64,000 nucleotides of DNA, taken from contig NZ_CP065424.1 of NCBI RefSeq assembly GCF_017809215.1, positions 362,001 through 426,000 on the forward strand, read 5' to 3'. A program made the translations under genes and the position numbers. This DNA comes from Heyndrickxia oleronia. Its GTDB lineage: Bacteria; Bacillota; Bacilli; Bacillales; Bacillaceae_C. The notes beneath the pieces are model-generated. The model was given only the letters and a program-made list of their open reading frames with translations, did not search any database and was not told the DNA's origin. This document shows positions 1-8,416 of this stretch, in pieces (positions within the stretch are counted from its first letter, which is position 1; every line of letters begins with the position of its first letter).

Positions 1-123
1 TATAACTAATCCTAAAATACTACCAGGAATGTTGAGATGAAGCCATTCTGAGACTTCTCCTAGTATATAAGTAAAGATACAAAGTATCATTATTTGAAGA
101 CAACCAATAAATATTTTTTTCAT
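1..123 (-). CDS. cidA: CidA/LrgA holin-like protein (N-terminal part, runs off window)
   Basis: Only the first 41 codons are in the window, read leftwards from an ATG at 123. The visible protein begins MKKIFIGCLQIMILCIF and continues into an EVSEWLHLNIPGSILGLVI stretch, the N-terminal membrane segment and NIPGSILG signature of CidA/LrgA proteins. These membrane proteins modulate autolysis and export of overflow-metabolism products. A good ribosome site (AGAAGGGTG) precedes the start. The divergent LysR gene next door matches the cidR-cidA arrangement of Bacillus, which supports the assignment. The downstream part, probably followed by cidB, is outside the window. Confidence 0.85.
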   Translation of the reverse strand, partial: MKKIFIGCLQIMILCIFTYILGEVSEWLHLNIPGSILGLVI

Positions 124-244
124 ATTGTACACCCTTCTAGTGAAAAAATTTCCCTCTAATAAAGTGTACATCGGGTAATGCTATAGGTAAAATGAATATA
201 TAGAATAATAGTCATTCTCAAAAGTTATAAGAGGTGGACCAAAA

Positions 245-1141
245 GTGGACATTCAACATTTAAATTACTTTGTAGCTGTGGCTACAGAAGGAAATTTTAC
301 GAAAGCTGCTCAAAAGCTATATGTGTCACAACCATCGATAAGTAAAATGGTGAAAAATCTTGAGGATGAACTTGGTGTCATTCTATTTGATCGAACGGGT
401 AAGCATGCAAAGCTGACAGATGCTGGTGAAAAAATTCTCGTTCAAGCGCAAAATATTATTAAATCCTTTCAAAACTTACGATCGGAATTAGATGATTTAA
501 TGCAGTTAAAAACAGGAATCATTCATATTGGTTTACCTCCAATGGTTGGATCGCGCTTCTTCCCTAAGGTAATACAAGCCTTTCACCAACAATATCCGAA
601 TATAACTGTACAGCTTGTTGAAGATGGGGCTAAGAAAATTGAAAGAGATGTTGGCAATGGTACACTAGATCTAGGAGCCGTTGTTTTACCGATAAATGAA
701 GATCAGTTTCATACTTTTTCATTTGTAAATGAGAAGTTAATGGTTGTTACTCATCCTTCCCATCCACTTAGTAAAAGAAAACAACTCCAGCTCGTTGATT
801 TAGAGGCTGAACCATTTATTTTATTTGCCAAAAATTTTGCCCTACATGATCGAATTATAATGGAGTGCGTACGGAAAGGATTCCATCCAAATATTATTTA
901 TGAGAGTTCACAATGGGATTTCATTAGTGAAATGGTTGCCGCTAATAATGGGGTGGCGCTTCTTCCTGAAACGATTTGTAAACAAATTGGTCATGACAGG
1001 GTCTCACGTATTCCGCTGATAGATCCAGTGATTCCTTGGCATTTAGGAATTATATGGAGAAAGGATCGATATTTGTCATTTGCAGCAAGAGAGTGGATTC
1101 GTTTTACACAAATGTTTATGATGAGAGAGAAGAGTCAATAA
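245..1141 (+). CDS. cidR: LysR-family regulator CidR
   Basis: The product is a 298-residue LysR-type regulator. Residues 1-60 form the winged helix-turn-helix (NYFVAVATEGNFTKAAQKLYVSQPSISKMVKNLE), and the remainder is a periplasmic-binding-protein-like effector domain. It starts with GTG behind a GAGGTGG ribosome site. It is transcribed away from cidA across a 121-bp shared intergenic region, the usual LysR regulator/target geometry. In Bacillus and Staphylococcus CidR activates cidAB in response to acetate or pyruvate overflow. That role here is inferred from position and family. Confidence 0.85.
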   Translation: MDIQHLNYFVAVATEGNFTKAAQKLYVSQPSISKMVKNLEDELGVILFDRTGKHAKLTDAGEKILVQAQNIIKSFQNLRSELDDLMQLKTGIIHIGLPPMVGSRFFPKVIQAFHQQYPNITVQLVEDGAKKIERDVGNGTLDLGAVVLPINEDQFHTFSFVNEKLMVVTHPSHPLSKRKQLQLVDLEAEPFILFAKNFALHDRIIMECVRKGFHPNIIYESSQWDFISEMVAANNGVALLPETICKQIGHDRVSRIPLIDPVIPWHLGIIWRKDRYLSFAAREWIRFTQMFMMREKSQ

Positions 1142-1184
1142 AATAGAAGTGTAAAGGTAGGTATATAGGAGGGAATTTAAGAAA

Positions 1185-1607
1185 ATGGCAAATGAAATTG
1201 AGCCAATAAATACAGAAGAATTAAAAACAAGAATGGAAAGAGCAAAAAAGCATTATTCGAATAAAAAACTTTGGGACAAGCTGAAAAATGTTGGAAAGAA
1301 AGCAGGTGGCATAGTAGTTTATGCCGTGCTTTTACTGTACTACACTTTACAAAAGCCAAGTGTCCCTGTAAAAACTAAAGCAATGATTATTGGAGCCCTT
1401 GGTTATTTTATTTTACCTATAGATTTAATTCCAGATTTTATTACAGGGGTTGGTTATGTAGATGATTTAGGTGCACTTGGAGCAGCTATTTTACAAGTCG
1501 CCACTCATATTGACCAAGATATTAAGGATAAAGCCAAAAACAAATTATCTACTTGGTTTGGAGAAGATATTGACACTTCAGCCATTGATGAAAAATTAAC
1601 TAACTAA
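1185..1607 (+). CDS. YkvA/DUF1232 family membrane-associated protein
   Basis: This 140-residue protein has a basic N-terminal region and a central DUF1232 core, recognisable from GALGYFILPIDLIPDF followed by GYVDDLGAL. That core is a hydrophobic hairpin typical of YkvA-like proteins in bacteria. The family's biochemical role is unknown. The ribosome site AGGAGGG lies about 11 bp ahead of the ATG. It is probably monocistronic, with 43 bp separating it from cidR and no shared function apparent. Confidence 0.85.
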   Translation: MANEIEPINTEELKTRMERAKKHYSNKKLWDKLKNVGKKAGGIVVYAVLLLYYTLQKPSVPVKTKAMIIGALGYFILPIDLIPDFITGVGYVDDLGALGAAILQVATHIDQDIKDKAKNKLSTWFGEDIDTSAIDEKLTN

Positions 1608-1822
1608 TTTCTAGTATACGGGTGCTTGTCATTAGAGCATTGCAACTAATTTATCCGTTGTTTTTTGTAAAAGAATTATTTGCTATCCATTTCCTGTTTC
1701 TTTGACAATTTTAGCAATGATTAAAAAATAAAAGCCAGATGATCTGTTTATAAGGTATACTGTCTGTAGTCTTGTTCGTATAAGAGGCAATCTAGGTTTC
1801 TTGGTCATATATGGAGGAAAAA

Positions 1823-2419
1823 ATGGGAGAGTTTATTCAATCAATCTTAAATTTTTTAACTGACCTTGGTTATTTTGGGGTCGCTCTAGGTCTCATGATT
1901 GAGATTATTCCAAGCGAAATCGTGTTAGCTTATGCTGGATATCTTGTTTCACAAGGACATATCAACTTTGTCGGAGCCATTATAGCTGGTGTAATCGGTG
2001 GAACTATCGCACAACTTTTTATTTATTGGATTGGAGCATATGGTGGTAGACCTTTCTTAAAAAAATATGGTAAATATATTTTTATTCATGAAAGGCACAT
2101 TGATATAGCCGAAGATTGGTTCAATAAGTATGGATCAGGAGTAATCTTTACTGCGAGATTTATACCTGTTGTGAGGCATGCTATTTCGATTCCAGCAGGC
2201 ATTACGAAAATGTCTCTGAAAAAATTTACTTTATATACAACGCTAGCGATCATTCCTTGGTCCATTTTATTCGTCTATTTAGGTGATAAACTGGCTTCGA
2301 ATTGGAAACATGTGGATGAATTTGCAAAGCCGTATATTCAACCAGCAATGATCATTGCAATTGGGCTAATCATGTTATATTTCATATATAAGTGGATAAA
2401 AAAACAAAAAAATAAATAA
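1823..2419 (+). CDS. DedA-family (VTT domain) membrane protein
   Basis: The product is about 198 residues and belongs to the DedA/VTT family: several hydrophobic segments, an acidic glutamate pair near the N-terminus (EIIPSE) and the conserved ARFIPVVRHAISIPAG motif around residues 115-130. Bacterial DedA proteins act as lipid flippases, for example for undecaprenyl phosphate or phosphatidylethanolamine, and support envelope integrity. Which lipid this one moves cannot be told. An ATG 12 bp further upstream (1811) is in frame, but the ribosome site GGAGG at 1813 lies inside that extension, so 1823 is the better start. Confidence 0.87.
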   Translation: MGEFIQSILNFLTDLGYFGVALGLMIEIIPSEIVLAYAGYLVSQGHINFVGAIIAGVIGGTIAQLFIYWIGAYGGRPFLKKYGKYIFIHERHIDIAEDWFNKYGSGVIFTARFIPVVRHAISIPAGITKMSLKKFTLYTTLAIIPWSILFVYLGDKLASNWKHVDEFAKPYIQPAMIIAIGLIMLYFIYKWIKKQKNK

Positions 2420-2427
2420 GCATATTT

Positions 2428-2456
2428 GGGCCGTCTATCTAGATTGGCCTTTTTTA
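2428..2456 (+). terminator. Rho-independent terminator after dedA
   Basis: A GGCC-based stem (GGGCCGTCTATCTAGATTGGCC with internal mismatches) is followed by six T residues, nine bases after the DedA stop codon. Confidence 0.7.
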
Positions 2457-2532
2457 TGTTTGCTAAAAGGACTTTTTCAAGAAGATACAGAATTCATAGT
2501 ATATGCATAACAATTAAAGGAGTGGATTAAAG

Positions 2533-3021
2533 ATGAGTACAAGCCAAATAAGGGATCTTTTATTTTCGGAATTATACGTAGCTGTACGGACAACTAAGGA
2601 GCTGTTGAAGAAAATTACGGAGGAGGATTTTTCCTTTCAACCGAATGATAAAATGCGGAGCTTATTAGAACAAGCCAATCATTTAGTGCAGATTCCTTTC
2701 ATAGATCTTGCAATTGGACAAGAAAAAAGTGAGGAAGAGATTCGAGAATTAGAAAAGAAATTATATTCTAATGATGTATATGAGCTGGGAACAGTGATGG
2801 AAACAGGCTTTAATGAACTTAAAAATTATTATGAATCGATGTCAGAGGAAGAATTCGTTGGTAAGGTGACTAAGCCGTTTTATTTTACTCCTGATATGGA
2901 AGGACATACGCAAGCAAAATGGTTGATTGAAATAACTACACATGCCTTTCATCACCGCGGACAGCTATTTAACTATTTGAAGGAATTAAATAAAGAGGTA
3001 AATATGTTTGATTTGTATTAG
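2533..3021 (+). CDS. DinB-family putative metalloenzyme
   Basis: This 162-residue protein belongs to the DinB/YfiT four-helix-bundle superfamily. The metal-binding histidines appear as HLV near residue 50 and as the C-terminal HAFHHRGQL motif around residues 140-148. In Bacillaceae such proteins include bacillithiol-dependent transferases and stress-induced proteins of unknown activity. No substrate can be assigned. The ATG has a good AAAGGAG site, and the gene is bounded on both sides by terminators, so it is monocistronic. Confidence 0.8.
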   Translation: MSTSQIRDLLFSELYVAVRTTKELLKKITEEDFSFQPNDKMRSLLEQANHLVQIPFIDLAIGQEKSEEEIRELEKKLYSNDVYELGTVMETGFNELKNYYESMSEEEFVGKVTKPFYFTPDMEGHTQAKWLIEITTHAFHHRGQLFNYLKELNKEVNMFDLY

Positions 3022-3031
3022 GCGAAACATT

Positions 3032-3071
3032 TAGAGGGTTGACTATTCATTAATAGACAACCCTCTTTTTT
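3032..3071 (+). terminator. Terminator after dinB-like gene
   Basis: The hairpin AGAGGGTTG/CAACCCTCT with an inner CTATT/AATAG stem is followed by a T6 run directly downstream of the dinB-like stop codon. Confidence 0.85.
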
Positions 3072-3151
3072 ATATAAAATGGGGGGACCATTTTATTCTT
3101 AGCATGATTTCAATAACGATGTACGCTGATTACTGTATTTACTTATTAATA

Positions 3152-3240
3152 GGCTGTTTTTGTGATACGTGTAGGAATCCTCAGTCGATATTTAATCGTT
3201 ATCACGTTACTTAAATAGCGCAATGTTTGAGAAAAGAGCC
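3152..3240 (-). mobile_element. Dispersed GGCTCTTTTCTCA element, short deleted copy
   Basis: This 89-bp copy lies in reverse orientation. It starts GGCTGTTTTTGTGATACG and ends CAATGTTTGAGAAAAGAGCC, so both termini of the dispersed family are present while much of the interior is missing. The flanks are TATTAATA on the left and TATTAAAA on the right, a 7-of-8 match consistent with an 8-bp target duplication. It has no coding capacity. It lies between the dinB-like gene and a convergent small ORF. Confidence 0.8.
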
Positions 3241-3286
3241 TATTAAAAAGAGATGTGAACTCAGATAAGATGAAATGTCATTTAAT

Positions 3287-3496
3287 TTATTGTTGAGAGA
3301 ATTTCCATCGTTTATGGAGTAAATCTTCAATGGAATGTGCAATCTTCATTTTATCCCTTTTCTGGAGTGCCTTTTTTATGGACTGTACTTCTAACTTTGT
3401 GACGGAAAGCCCAAAATACTTCGCTAATGTTTTTTCTACATTTGCACCATTCAACACTTCTGCTGTTATTGGTTGTATTTCTTTGGTTTGCTCCAT
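3287..3496 (-). CDS. Small hypothetical protein (69 aa)
   Basis: A 69-residue soluble protein, rich in lysine and glutamate, with no membrane segment and no family that I recognise. It is treated as real because a strong AGGAGGG ribosome site sits at the right distance from the ATG and the ORF lies in a gene-free stretch. The sequence reads as mainly helical (VEKTLAKYFGLSVTKLEVQS...). The stop is 46 bp from a dispersed element on its downstream side. Confidence 0.6.
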   Translation of the reverse strand: MEQTKEIQPITAEVLNGANVEKTLAKYFGLSVTKLEVQSIKKALQKRDKMKIAHSIEDLLHKRWKFSQQ

Positions 3497-3938
3497 GTAA
3501 ATCCCTCCTAAGCTTTCTCTTTAAGCTAATGATAAAGGTTAATGTTTAAATTACAATGAAGATTTTTTTAAGACATTATTAAGATTATTAATAAAAAGTG
3601 ACATGTTCCTCATACTTTTACAAATACTATAAAATATTGGGTGAAAATATATTGGAATAGAGAGTATAGTGCAATATTTCTGAATGCAACCCTTTCCATT
3701 GTTAATCGGAAACTTTTATGTTTTAATTTGAAAGGAGTTTAATTCACTGGTGTTATTTTTAAAGTCGATAAAGAATTTCATCATGCGTTAAACTTGAAAA
3801 AATTAGAATATGTATGTAACATCACTTGCATTTATTATATTAATAAAATATTTAATGGGGAAGGATGGAAGGGGGTCTTCATTCCGCCATTGTATGTTGT
3901 ACGCAAGGTGAGAAATACATCAGAATGGAGGAAAAAAG
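3497..3938. other. Intergenic region upstream of nupC
   Basis: This 442-bp AT-rich stretch lies between divergent genes. An orphan ribosome-site-like GAAAGGAG occurs near 3730 and could precede a 13-codon GTG ORF at 3751. A 69-codon ORF beginning at 3794 has no convincing ribosome site and runs out of frame into nupC, so I do not annotate it. No riboswitch fold or purine-box motif was recognised. Confidence 0.4.
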
Positions 3939-5117
3939 ATGAAGTATATCATTTCTATCATCGGTTTGCTGGTTGTTTTGGGACTAGCACTTATAGCGAG
4001 TAATAATCGTAAAAAGGTTCATTATAAACCGATCATTTTAATGATTGTGATTCAAATTGCATTAGCTGCATTATTATTAAATACAAAATTTGGATTAATA
4101 TTAATTAAAGCAATTGCAGAAATATTTACAAAGCTATTAGAATACGCAGGAGAAGGGATTTCTTTTGTATTTGGTGGATTAGCGAATAAGGGAGAAGCCC
4201 CCTTTTTCTTAACAGTATTACTTCCAATTGTTTTTATTTCTGTTCTAATAGGGATATTCCAATATTTAAGAATTCTCCCTTTAATCATGAAGGGAATTGG
4301 ATTATTATTAAGCAAAATAAATGGTATGGGTAAATTAGAATCATATAATGCTGTTGCGTCTGCTATGGTAGGACAGTCTGAAGTATTTATAACAGTGAAA
4401 AAACAATTAGATCATCTGCCTGCACACCGCCTTTATACATTATGCGCATCAGCTATGTCGACCGTGTCAATGTCTATTGTAGGGGCATATATGACAATGA
4501 TTGAACCAAAATATGTAGTTACGGCACTTGTTATCAATTTATTTGGTGGATTCATTATTGCTTCTATCATTAATCCATATAAGGTAGAAGATAAGGAAGA
4601 TATATTGGAGATTCAGGAAGAAAAACAAAGCTTCTTTGAAATGTTAGGAGAATATATTCTCGATGGGTTTAAAGTAGCCATTATTGTTGGTGCTATGTTA
4701 ATTGGGTTTGTTGCTTTAATGGCAGCTATTAATAGTGTGTTTGACTTGATCTTTGGCATTTCATTTCAGGATATCCTTGGCTACATTTTTTCTCCAGTTG
4801 CCTTTATTATGGGAATCCCATGGTCGGAAGCGATTAAAGCAGGAGGAATTATGGCTACAAAGCTTGTGACCAATGAATTTGTTGCCATGATTGATTTAAC
4901 CAAAATCCAGTCAAGCTTTAGCCCAAGATCTATTGGGATCATTTCAGTGTTCCTTGTATCATTTGCAAACTTCTCATCTATTGGCATTATAGCTGGAGCA
5001 GTGAAAGGGCTTAGCGAGAAGCAAGGAAATACAGTTGCCAGATTCGGATTAAAATTATTGTATGGTGCTACTTTAGTTAGTATCTTATCTGCGATAATAG
5101 TCAGTTTTGTTTTATAA
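3939..5117 (+). CDS. nupC: Concentrative nucleoside transporter NupC
   Basis: The product is a 392-residue polytopic protein of the CNT family: about eight to ten membrane segments, a [10 protein letters not shown] motif near residue 145 and the [17 protein letters not shown] signature near residue 345. CNT proteins import nucleosides by cotransport with H+ or Na+. Length and sequence fit Bacillus NupC. The ATG follows a GGAGG site. A dispersed element is inserted immediately behind the stop codon, between the gene and its own terminator, so transcripts probably carry the element in their 3' UTR. Confidence 0.9.
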   Translation: MKYIISIIGLLVVLGLALIASNNRKKVHYKPIILMIVIQIALAALLLNTKFGLILIKAIAEIFTKLLEYAGEGISFVFGGLANKGEAPFFLTVLLPIVFISVLIGIFQYLRILPLIMKGIGLLLSKINGMGKLESYNAVASAMVGQSEVFITVKKQLDHLPAHRLYTLCASAMSTVSMSIVGAYMTMIEPKYVVTALVINLFGGFIIASIINPYKVEDKEDILEIQEEKQSFFEMLGEYILDGFKVAIIVGAMLIGFVALMAAINSVFDLIFGISFQDILGYIFSPVAFIMGIPWSEAIKAGGIMATKLVTNEFVAMIDLTKIQSSFSPRSIGIISVFLVSFANFSSIGIIAGAVKGLSEKQGNTVARFGLKLLYGATLVSILSAIIVSFVL

Positions 5118-5121
5118 TTTA

Positions 5122-5311
5122 GGCTCTTTTCTCAAACATTGTTGCTATTTAAGTAAAGTTATAACTATTAAATATCGACTGAGGATCGCTACAAGTATCA
5201 ATTTACTGAGAAAGAGCTGCAATCTCCATAAAGTACCGCAAGAATCCTTTATTGGGAGTAAAAGCCGGCAGTTGGGCTTTTACAAAAGCAATAAACTTTA
5301 CGAAAACATCC
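5122..5311 (+). mobile_element. Dispersed GGCTCTTTTCTCA element, full-length copy
   Basis: This 190-bp copy is the best reference. Its left end reads GGCTCTTTTCTCAAACATTG and its right end is GCAATAAACTTTACGAAAACATCC in two parts, an imperfect inverted match. It is flanked by a perfect 8-bp duplication, ATAATTTA, at 5114-5121 and 5312-5319. Inside, GAGAAAGAGC (near 5209) can pair with the left end. TAAAAGCC and GGCTTTTA form a second hairpin near 5260. There is no ORF. It sits between the nupC stop codon and the nupC terminator. Confidence 0.9.
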
Positions 5312-5319
5312 ATAATTTA

Positions 5320-5363
5320 AAAGGCTCATTTGTATTAGAAATTTTACAAATGAGCCTTTTTTA
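5320..5363 (+). terminator. Terminator of nupC
   Basis: The stem AAAGGCTCATTTGTA/TTACAAATGAGCC is followed by T6. It lies beyond the inserted dispersed element, so it was probably the original nupC terminator before the insertion. Confidence 0.85.
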
Positions 5364-5471
5364 TTCTCCTAATAAATTCAGACTTTCGTTCTTCCTCATT
5401 CATTGGTAGACTTTCTTATAGAGGAGTATTTTCTAACGAATAATCAATATCATTAATGAATGGAGATTCAT

Positions 5472-6161
5472 ATGAAAAATATATTGGTTGTAGATGATGA
5501 ACGAGAAATTGTCAATTTAATCACCATCTATTTGCAAAATGATGGGTTTCAAGTGTTAAAGGCATATAATGGTGTTGAAGCTTTACAGATCATTACGAAT
5601 CAACAGGTAGATTTGATGATACTGGATATTATGATGCCTGAAATGGATGGAATAGAATTATGTCGTACGATTAGGGAAAAAAATCAAGTTCCTATTATTA
5701 TGCTAAGTGCAAAAGGTGAGGATATGGATAAAGTTCTTGGGTTAATGACGGGAGCAGATGACTATATGATCAAACCTTTTAATCCATTGGAATTAATGGC
5801 TAGAGTGAAATCCCTGCTTAGACGCTCTTATCAATATAAATTGGAGACACAATCGACAGAAAGTGAAATCATTAAAATAAATTCACTTGAAATCAATCGT
5901 GCGTCCCATCAAGTATTAAATAATGGCTTCCCTATAACTTTAACAGCAAAGGAATTTGATATTTTATATTTACTTGCGAGTCATCGTGGTCGAGTGTTTA
6001 GTACTGAGGAGATTTTTGAAAGAGTATGGGTGGAAAAATACTTTGCTTCAAATAATACAGTCATGGTTCATATTAGTCATTTAAGGGACAAGCTTGAAAA
6101 AGAATTAGGATATAAACTGATTAAAACAGTATGGGGAGTGGGGTATAAGATTGAGGAATAG
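5472..6161 (+). CDS. OmpR-family response regulator, VanR-like
   Basis: The product is about 229 residues. It has an N-terminal receiver domain (VDDE acidic pair, phosphoacceptor in LMILDIMMPEMDG, switch-region LSAKGE, KPF lysine) and a C-terminal winged helix ending KTVWGVGYKIEE. The gene overlaps the kinase gene by 11 bp. A carboxypeptidase gene follows, so the system probably reports on cell-wall state, as VanRS-type systems do. An ATG at 5460 is in frame, but the GGAG at 5462 suits the ATG at 5472. Confidence 0.88.
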   Translation: MKNILVVDDEREIVNLITIYLQNDGFQVLKAYNGVEALQIITNQQVDLMILDIMMPEMDGIELCRTIREKNQVPIIMLSAKGEDMDKVLGLMTGADDYMIKPFNPLELMARVKSLLRRSYQYKLETQSTESEIIKINSLEINRASHQVLNNGFPITLTAKEFDILYLLASHRGRVFSTEEIFERVWVEKYFASNNTVMVHISHLRDKLEKELGYKLIKTVWGVGYKIEE

Positions 6162-7266
6162 ATTTGTCAATCAAATACAAGGAAAGATCATGCTTCTGAT
6201 TTTAAGCAGTTTATTGTTATCAGTTATTACAGAGGCAATCCTTTTTTTTATTTTATATATTTTGAAAAACATGTCTGTGATTCCTTATCGATTTTTATAT
6301 AGTTTATATCGTTTTGACCAAAAGTATGGATATTTTTATATAACGGTTATTATCTTTTTCCTTCTATTTTTCTTATTTGTCCTCTTACTTAGCAGAGCTT
6401 GGGGAAAGGACTTTTATAAGGTATTACTTGGGACTAAGAAAATTTCTGAAGGAGAGTTTGATTTCCAAGTCCCTGTGTATTCGAATAATGAGCTTGGGGA
6501 GATGGCAGGAAATATCAATCGAATTTCTGAACAATTACATCAATCGATCCAGGAAGAACGTAGGGCTGTTCAGGCCAAGAACGAGTTAATCACTAATGTC
6601 TCTCATGATTTACGGACCCCTCTAACATCAATTATGGGCTATTTGCGTTTAATTGAAGAGGATAGGTATAAGGATGAAGTAGAGCTTCGTTATTATGTAA
6701 ATATTGCTTATGAGAAAGCAATGAACCTAGAAAAGATGGTCAGTGATTTATTTGAATATACTAGGGTGAATTTCGGTGCCTTACGCCTAAATAAAACGGA
6801 AATAGATCTTATTCAACTATTGTCACAGATCACCTCTCAATTCATTCCGCTTCTTGAGGAAGTTGGATTGGAAGTAGCATTAGTTACTAAGGATGAAAAT
6901 ATGATGATTAAGGCTGATCCTGATAAATTAGTGAGGGTGTTCGATAATCTAATTTCTAACGCGATGAAGTATGGAGAAAATGGTAAGAAAATCATAATAA
7001 GAGCGAAAAAAATAGACAATTTTGGCGTGGTTGAAGTGATTAATTACGGAAATCCGATCCCTTCGGTTGATCTTCCATACATCTTTAACCGCTTCTATCG
7101 TGTAGAGAAATCTCGCTCACTAGATACAGGAGGAACTGGCTTAGGTCTTGCGATTGCTAAAAGCATCGTCGATCTTCATGATGGGAAAATTGAAGTAACA
7201 AGTAATGAAATCGAAACGAATTTTAAAATTACTTTACCTTTAGATCAAATCGCCTATATTGAGTAG
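6151..7266 (+). CDS. Sensor histidine kinase, VanS-like
   Basis: A 371-residue membrane kinase with two N-terminal membrane segments (roughly residues 10-40 and 63-90), a HAMP linker, the H-box NVSHDLRTPLTS near residue 150, an N-box DNLISNAMKYGE and G-boxes including GGTGLGLAIAKS. It starts with TTG inside the end of the response regulator gene, which indicates translational coupling. The very short extracellular loop (about 25 residues) suggests sensing within or at the membrane. Confidence 0.88.
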   Translation: MRNRFVNQIQGKIMLLILSSLLLSVITEAILFFILYILKNMSVIPYRFLYSLYRFDQKYGYFYITVIIFFLLFFLFVLLLSRAWGKDFYKVLLGTKKISEGEFDFQVPVYSNNELGEMAGNINRISEQLHQSIQEERRAVQAKNELITNVSHDLRTPLTSIMGYLRLIEEDRYKDEVELRYYVNIAYEKAMNLEKMVSDLFEYTRVNFGALRLNKTEIDLIQLLSQITSQFIPLLEEVGLEVALVTKDENMMIKADPDKLVRVFDNLISNAMKYGENGKKIIIRAKKIDNFGVVEVINYGNPIPSVDLPYIFNRFYRVEKSRSLDTGGTGLGLAIAKSIVDLHDGKIEVTSNEIETNFKITLPLDQIAYIE

Positions 7267-7280
7267 GTGATTTTTTTTAT
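7248..7280 (+). terminator. Terminator overlapping the end of the vanS-like gene
   Basis: The hairpin ATCGCCTA/TAGGTGAT spans the stop codon and is followed by eight T residues. It separates the kinase transcript from the carboxypeptidase gene. Confidence 0.7.
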
Positions 7281-7373
7281 TCTTCTATTACGCAAAAGAT
7301 GGAAGCGAATATGTCTGTAATTAGTAAAAAAAGGCAAAGATAAATTCAGGAATAATCTACCTTATCATCATTC

Positions 7374-7402
7374 TTAAGAAACTTTTAAGAAATTATTACA
7401 AT
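7374..7402 (+). promoter_or_regulatory. Promoter with 11-bp-spaced direct repeat ahead of the carboxypeptidase gene
   Basis: TTAAGAAA occurs at 7374-7381 and again at 7385-7392, exactly 11 bp apart, the usual spacing for tandem OmpR-family binding. A TACAAT -10-like hexamer lies at 7397-7402, which puts the repeat over the -35 region. The likely binder is the neighbouring VanR-like regulator; that is inference from position. Confidence 0.6.
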
Positions 7403-7502
7403 GCACTTAAACAAAATAGGGTAGATTGAAAAGACACATTTCTCATAATGGCATGAACAGGAAATGATTTTCAGTTAGAAGAATTTAAGGGGAGAGCAAT
7501 AA

Positions 7503-8396
7503 GTGAAGAAGTTTATTTTATTATGTTTCGTCTTATTTTTAACCGGTATTTTATATAAGTATTCCGATGGTATTAAAGATCGCATAAAGGAAATATCCGT
7601 ATCATCAAGCGAACAATTAATTAATGGGGAAGCGGGAGTCTTGATGGATGAAAATAGTGGTGAGATCCTTTATGCAAAAAATGCAAATGAACGTTTATTC
7701 CCAGCAAGTACCACAAAAATACTAACCGCTTTAATTGCTTTGAATAAAGGAAATATAAATGATACTGTCCATATAGGAGATGAAGTAACATTAAGGGAAC
7801 CAGATGAAAGCTCTGCTGGACTAAAACCTGGCCAAAGTCTTTCTCTAAAAGTATTATTGAGAGCAATGCTCCTACCTTCCGGGAATGATGCTGCAAGAAG
7901 TGTAGCAGTATATGTTGCCAAAAAAGAGAGTAATAATCCACAAATGTCATCAAAAGAGGCTTTAGATTATTTTGCACAACTAATGAATCAGGAAGCAAAT
8001 AGGCTAGGAGCGAAACATTCACATTTTGTTAATCCTCATGGACTTCATAACCCTAATCACTATTCAACAGCTAAGGATTTAGCCCTTATTGCAAGAGAGG
8101 CTAGAAAGAATTCTGAATTCCGTGAAATAGTTAGTGAGGAGATGTATAAGGATGCTAAACATACTTATTACAATCGTAACGAACTAGTGAATCGAGGTAG
8201 TCAAAATTATTACCAAGGAGCTAATGGCATTAAAACAGGTTTCACTGATCAGGCAGGATATTGTTTAGTTTCATCTGCTTCAAGAAATGGGAAAAATCTT
8301 ATTGCGGTTGTTTTACATTCGACCAATTCGGATGTTTGGAGTGATTCAACGGCTATGCTAGAGTATGGTTTTGAGGAGAAGTATGCAAGTAAGTGA
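7503..8396 (+). CDS. D-alanyl-D-alanine carboxypeptidase, S11 family
   Basis: A 297-residue serine D,D-carboxypeptidase with all three S11 motifs: the nucleophile in PASTTKIL (about residue 68), SGN near residue 121 and KTG in NGIKTGFTDQAG near residue 248. An N-terminal signal or anchor segment is present. Unlike DacA/DacF it lacks the long C-terminal domain with its amphipathic membrane anchor, so it is a minimal enzyme. It trims terminal D-Ala from muropeptides. The GTG start follows GGGGAGA. It lies behind the VanRS-like pair and is the probable target of that system. Confidence 0.88.
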   Translation: MKKFILLCFVLFLTGILYKYSDGIKDRIKEISVSSSEQLINGEAGVLMDENSGEILYAKNANERLFPASTTKILTALIALNKGNINDTVHIGDEVTLREPDESSAGLKPGQSLSLKVLLRAMLLPSGNDAARSVAVYVAKKESNNPQMSSKEALDYFAQLMNQEANRLGAKHSHFVNPHGLHNPNHYSTAKDLALIAREARKNSEFREIVSEEMYKDAKHTYYNRNELVNRGSQNYYQGANGIKTGFTDQAGYCLVSSASRNGKNLIAVVLHSTNSDVWSDSTAMLEYGFEEKYASK

Positions 8397-8410
8397 GGGA
8401 ACTTCTCCTC
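8373..8410. terminator. Hairpin between convergent genes
   Basis: A perfect 10-bp stem, GAGGAGAAGT/ACTTCTCCTC, spans the carboxypeptidase stop codon. The T-run is poor (TATCCTTTATTTTG), so termination efficiency is uncertain. Confidence 0.45.
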
Positions 8411-8416
8411 TATCCT

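Noticed and set aside
3794..4003. 69-codon plus-strand ORF ahead of nupC
   Set aside because: No convincing ribosome site, and it overlaps the start of nupC in another frame.
5107..5409. 100-codon plus-strand ORF behind nupC
   Set aside because: It spans a non-coding dispersed element and the nupC terminator; its sequence is a translation of the repeat.
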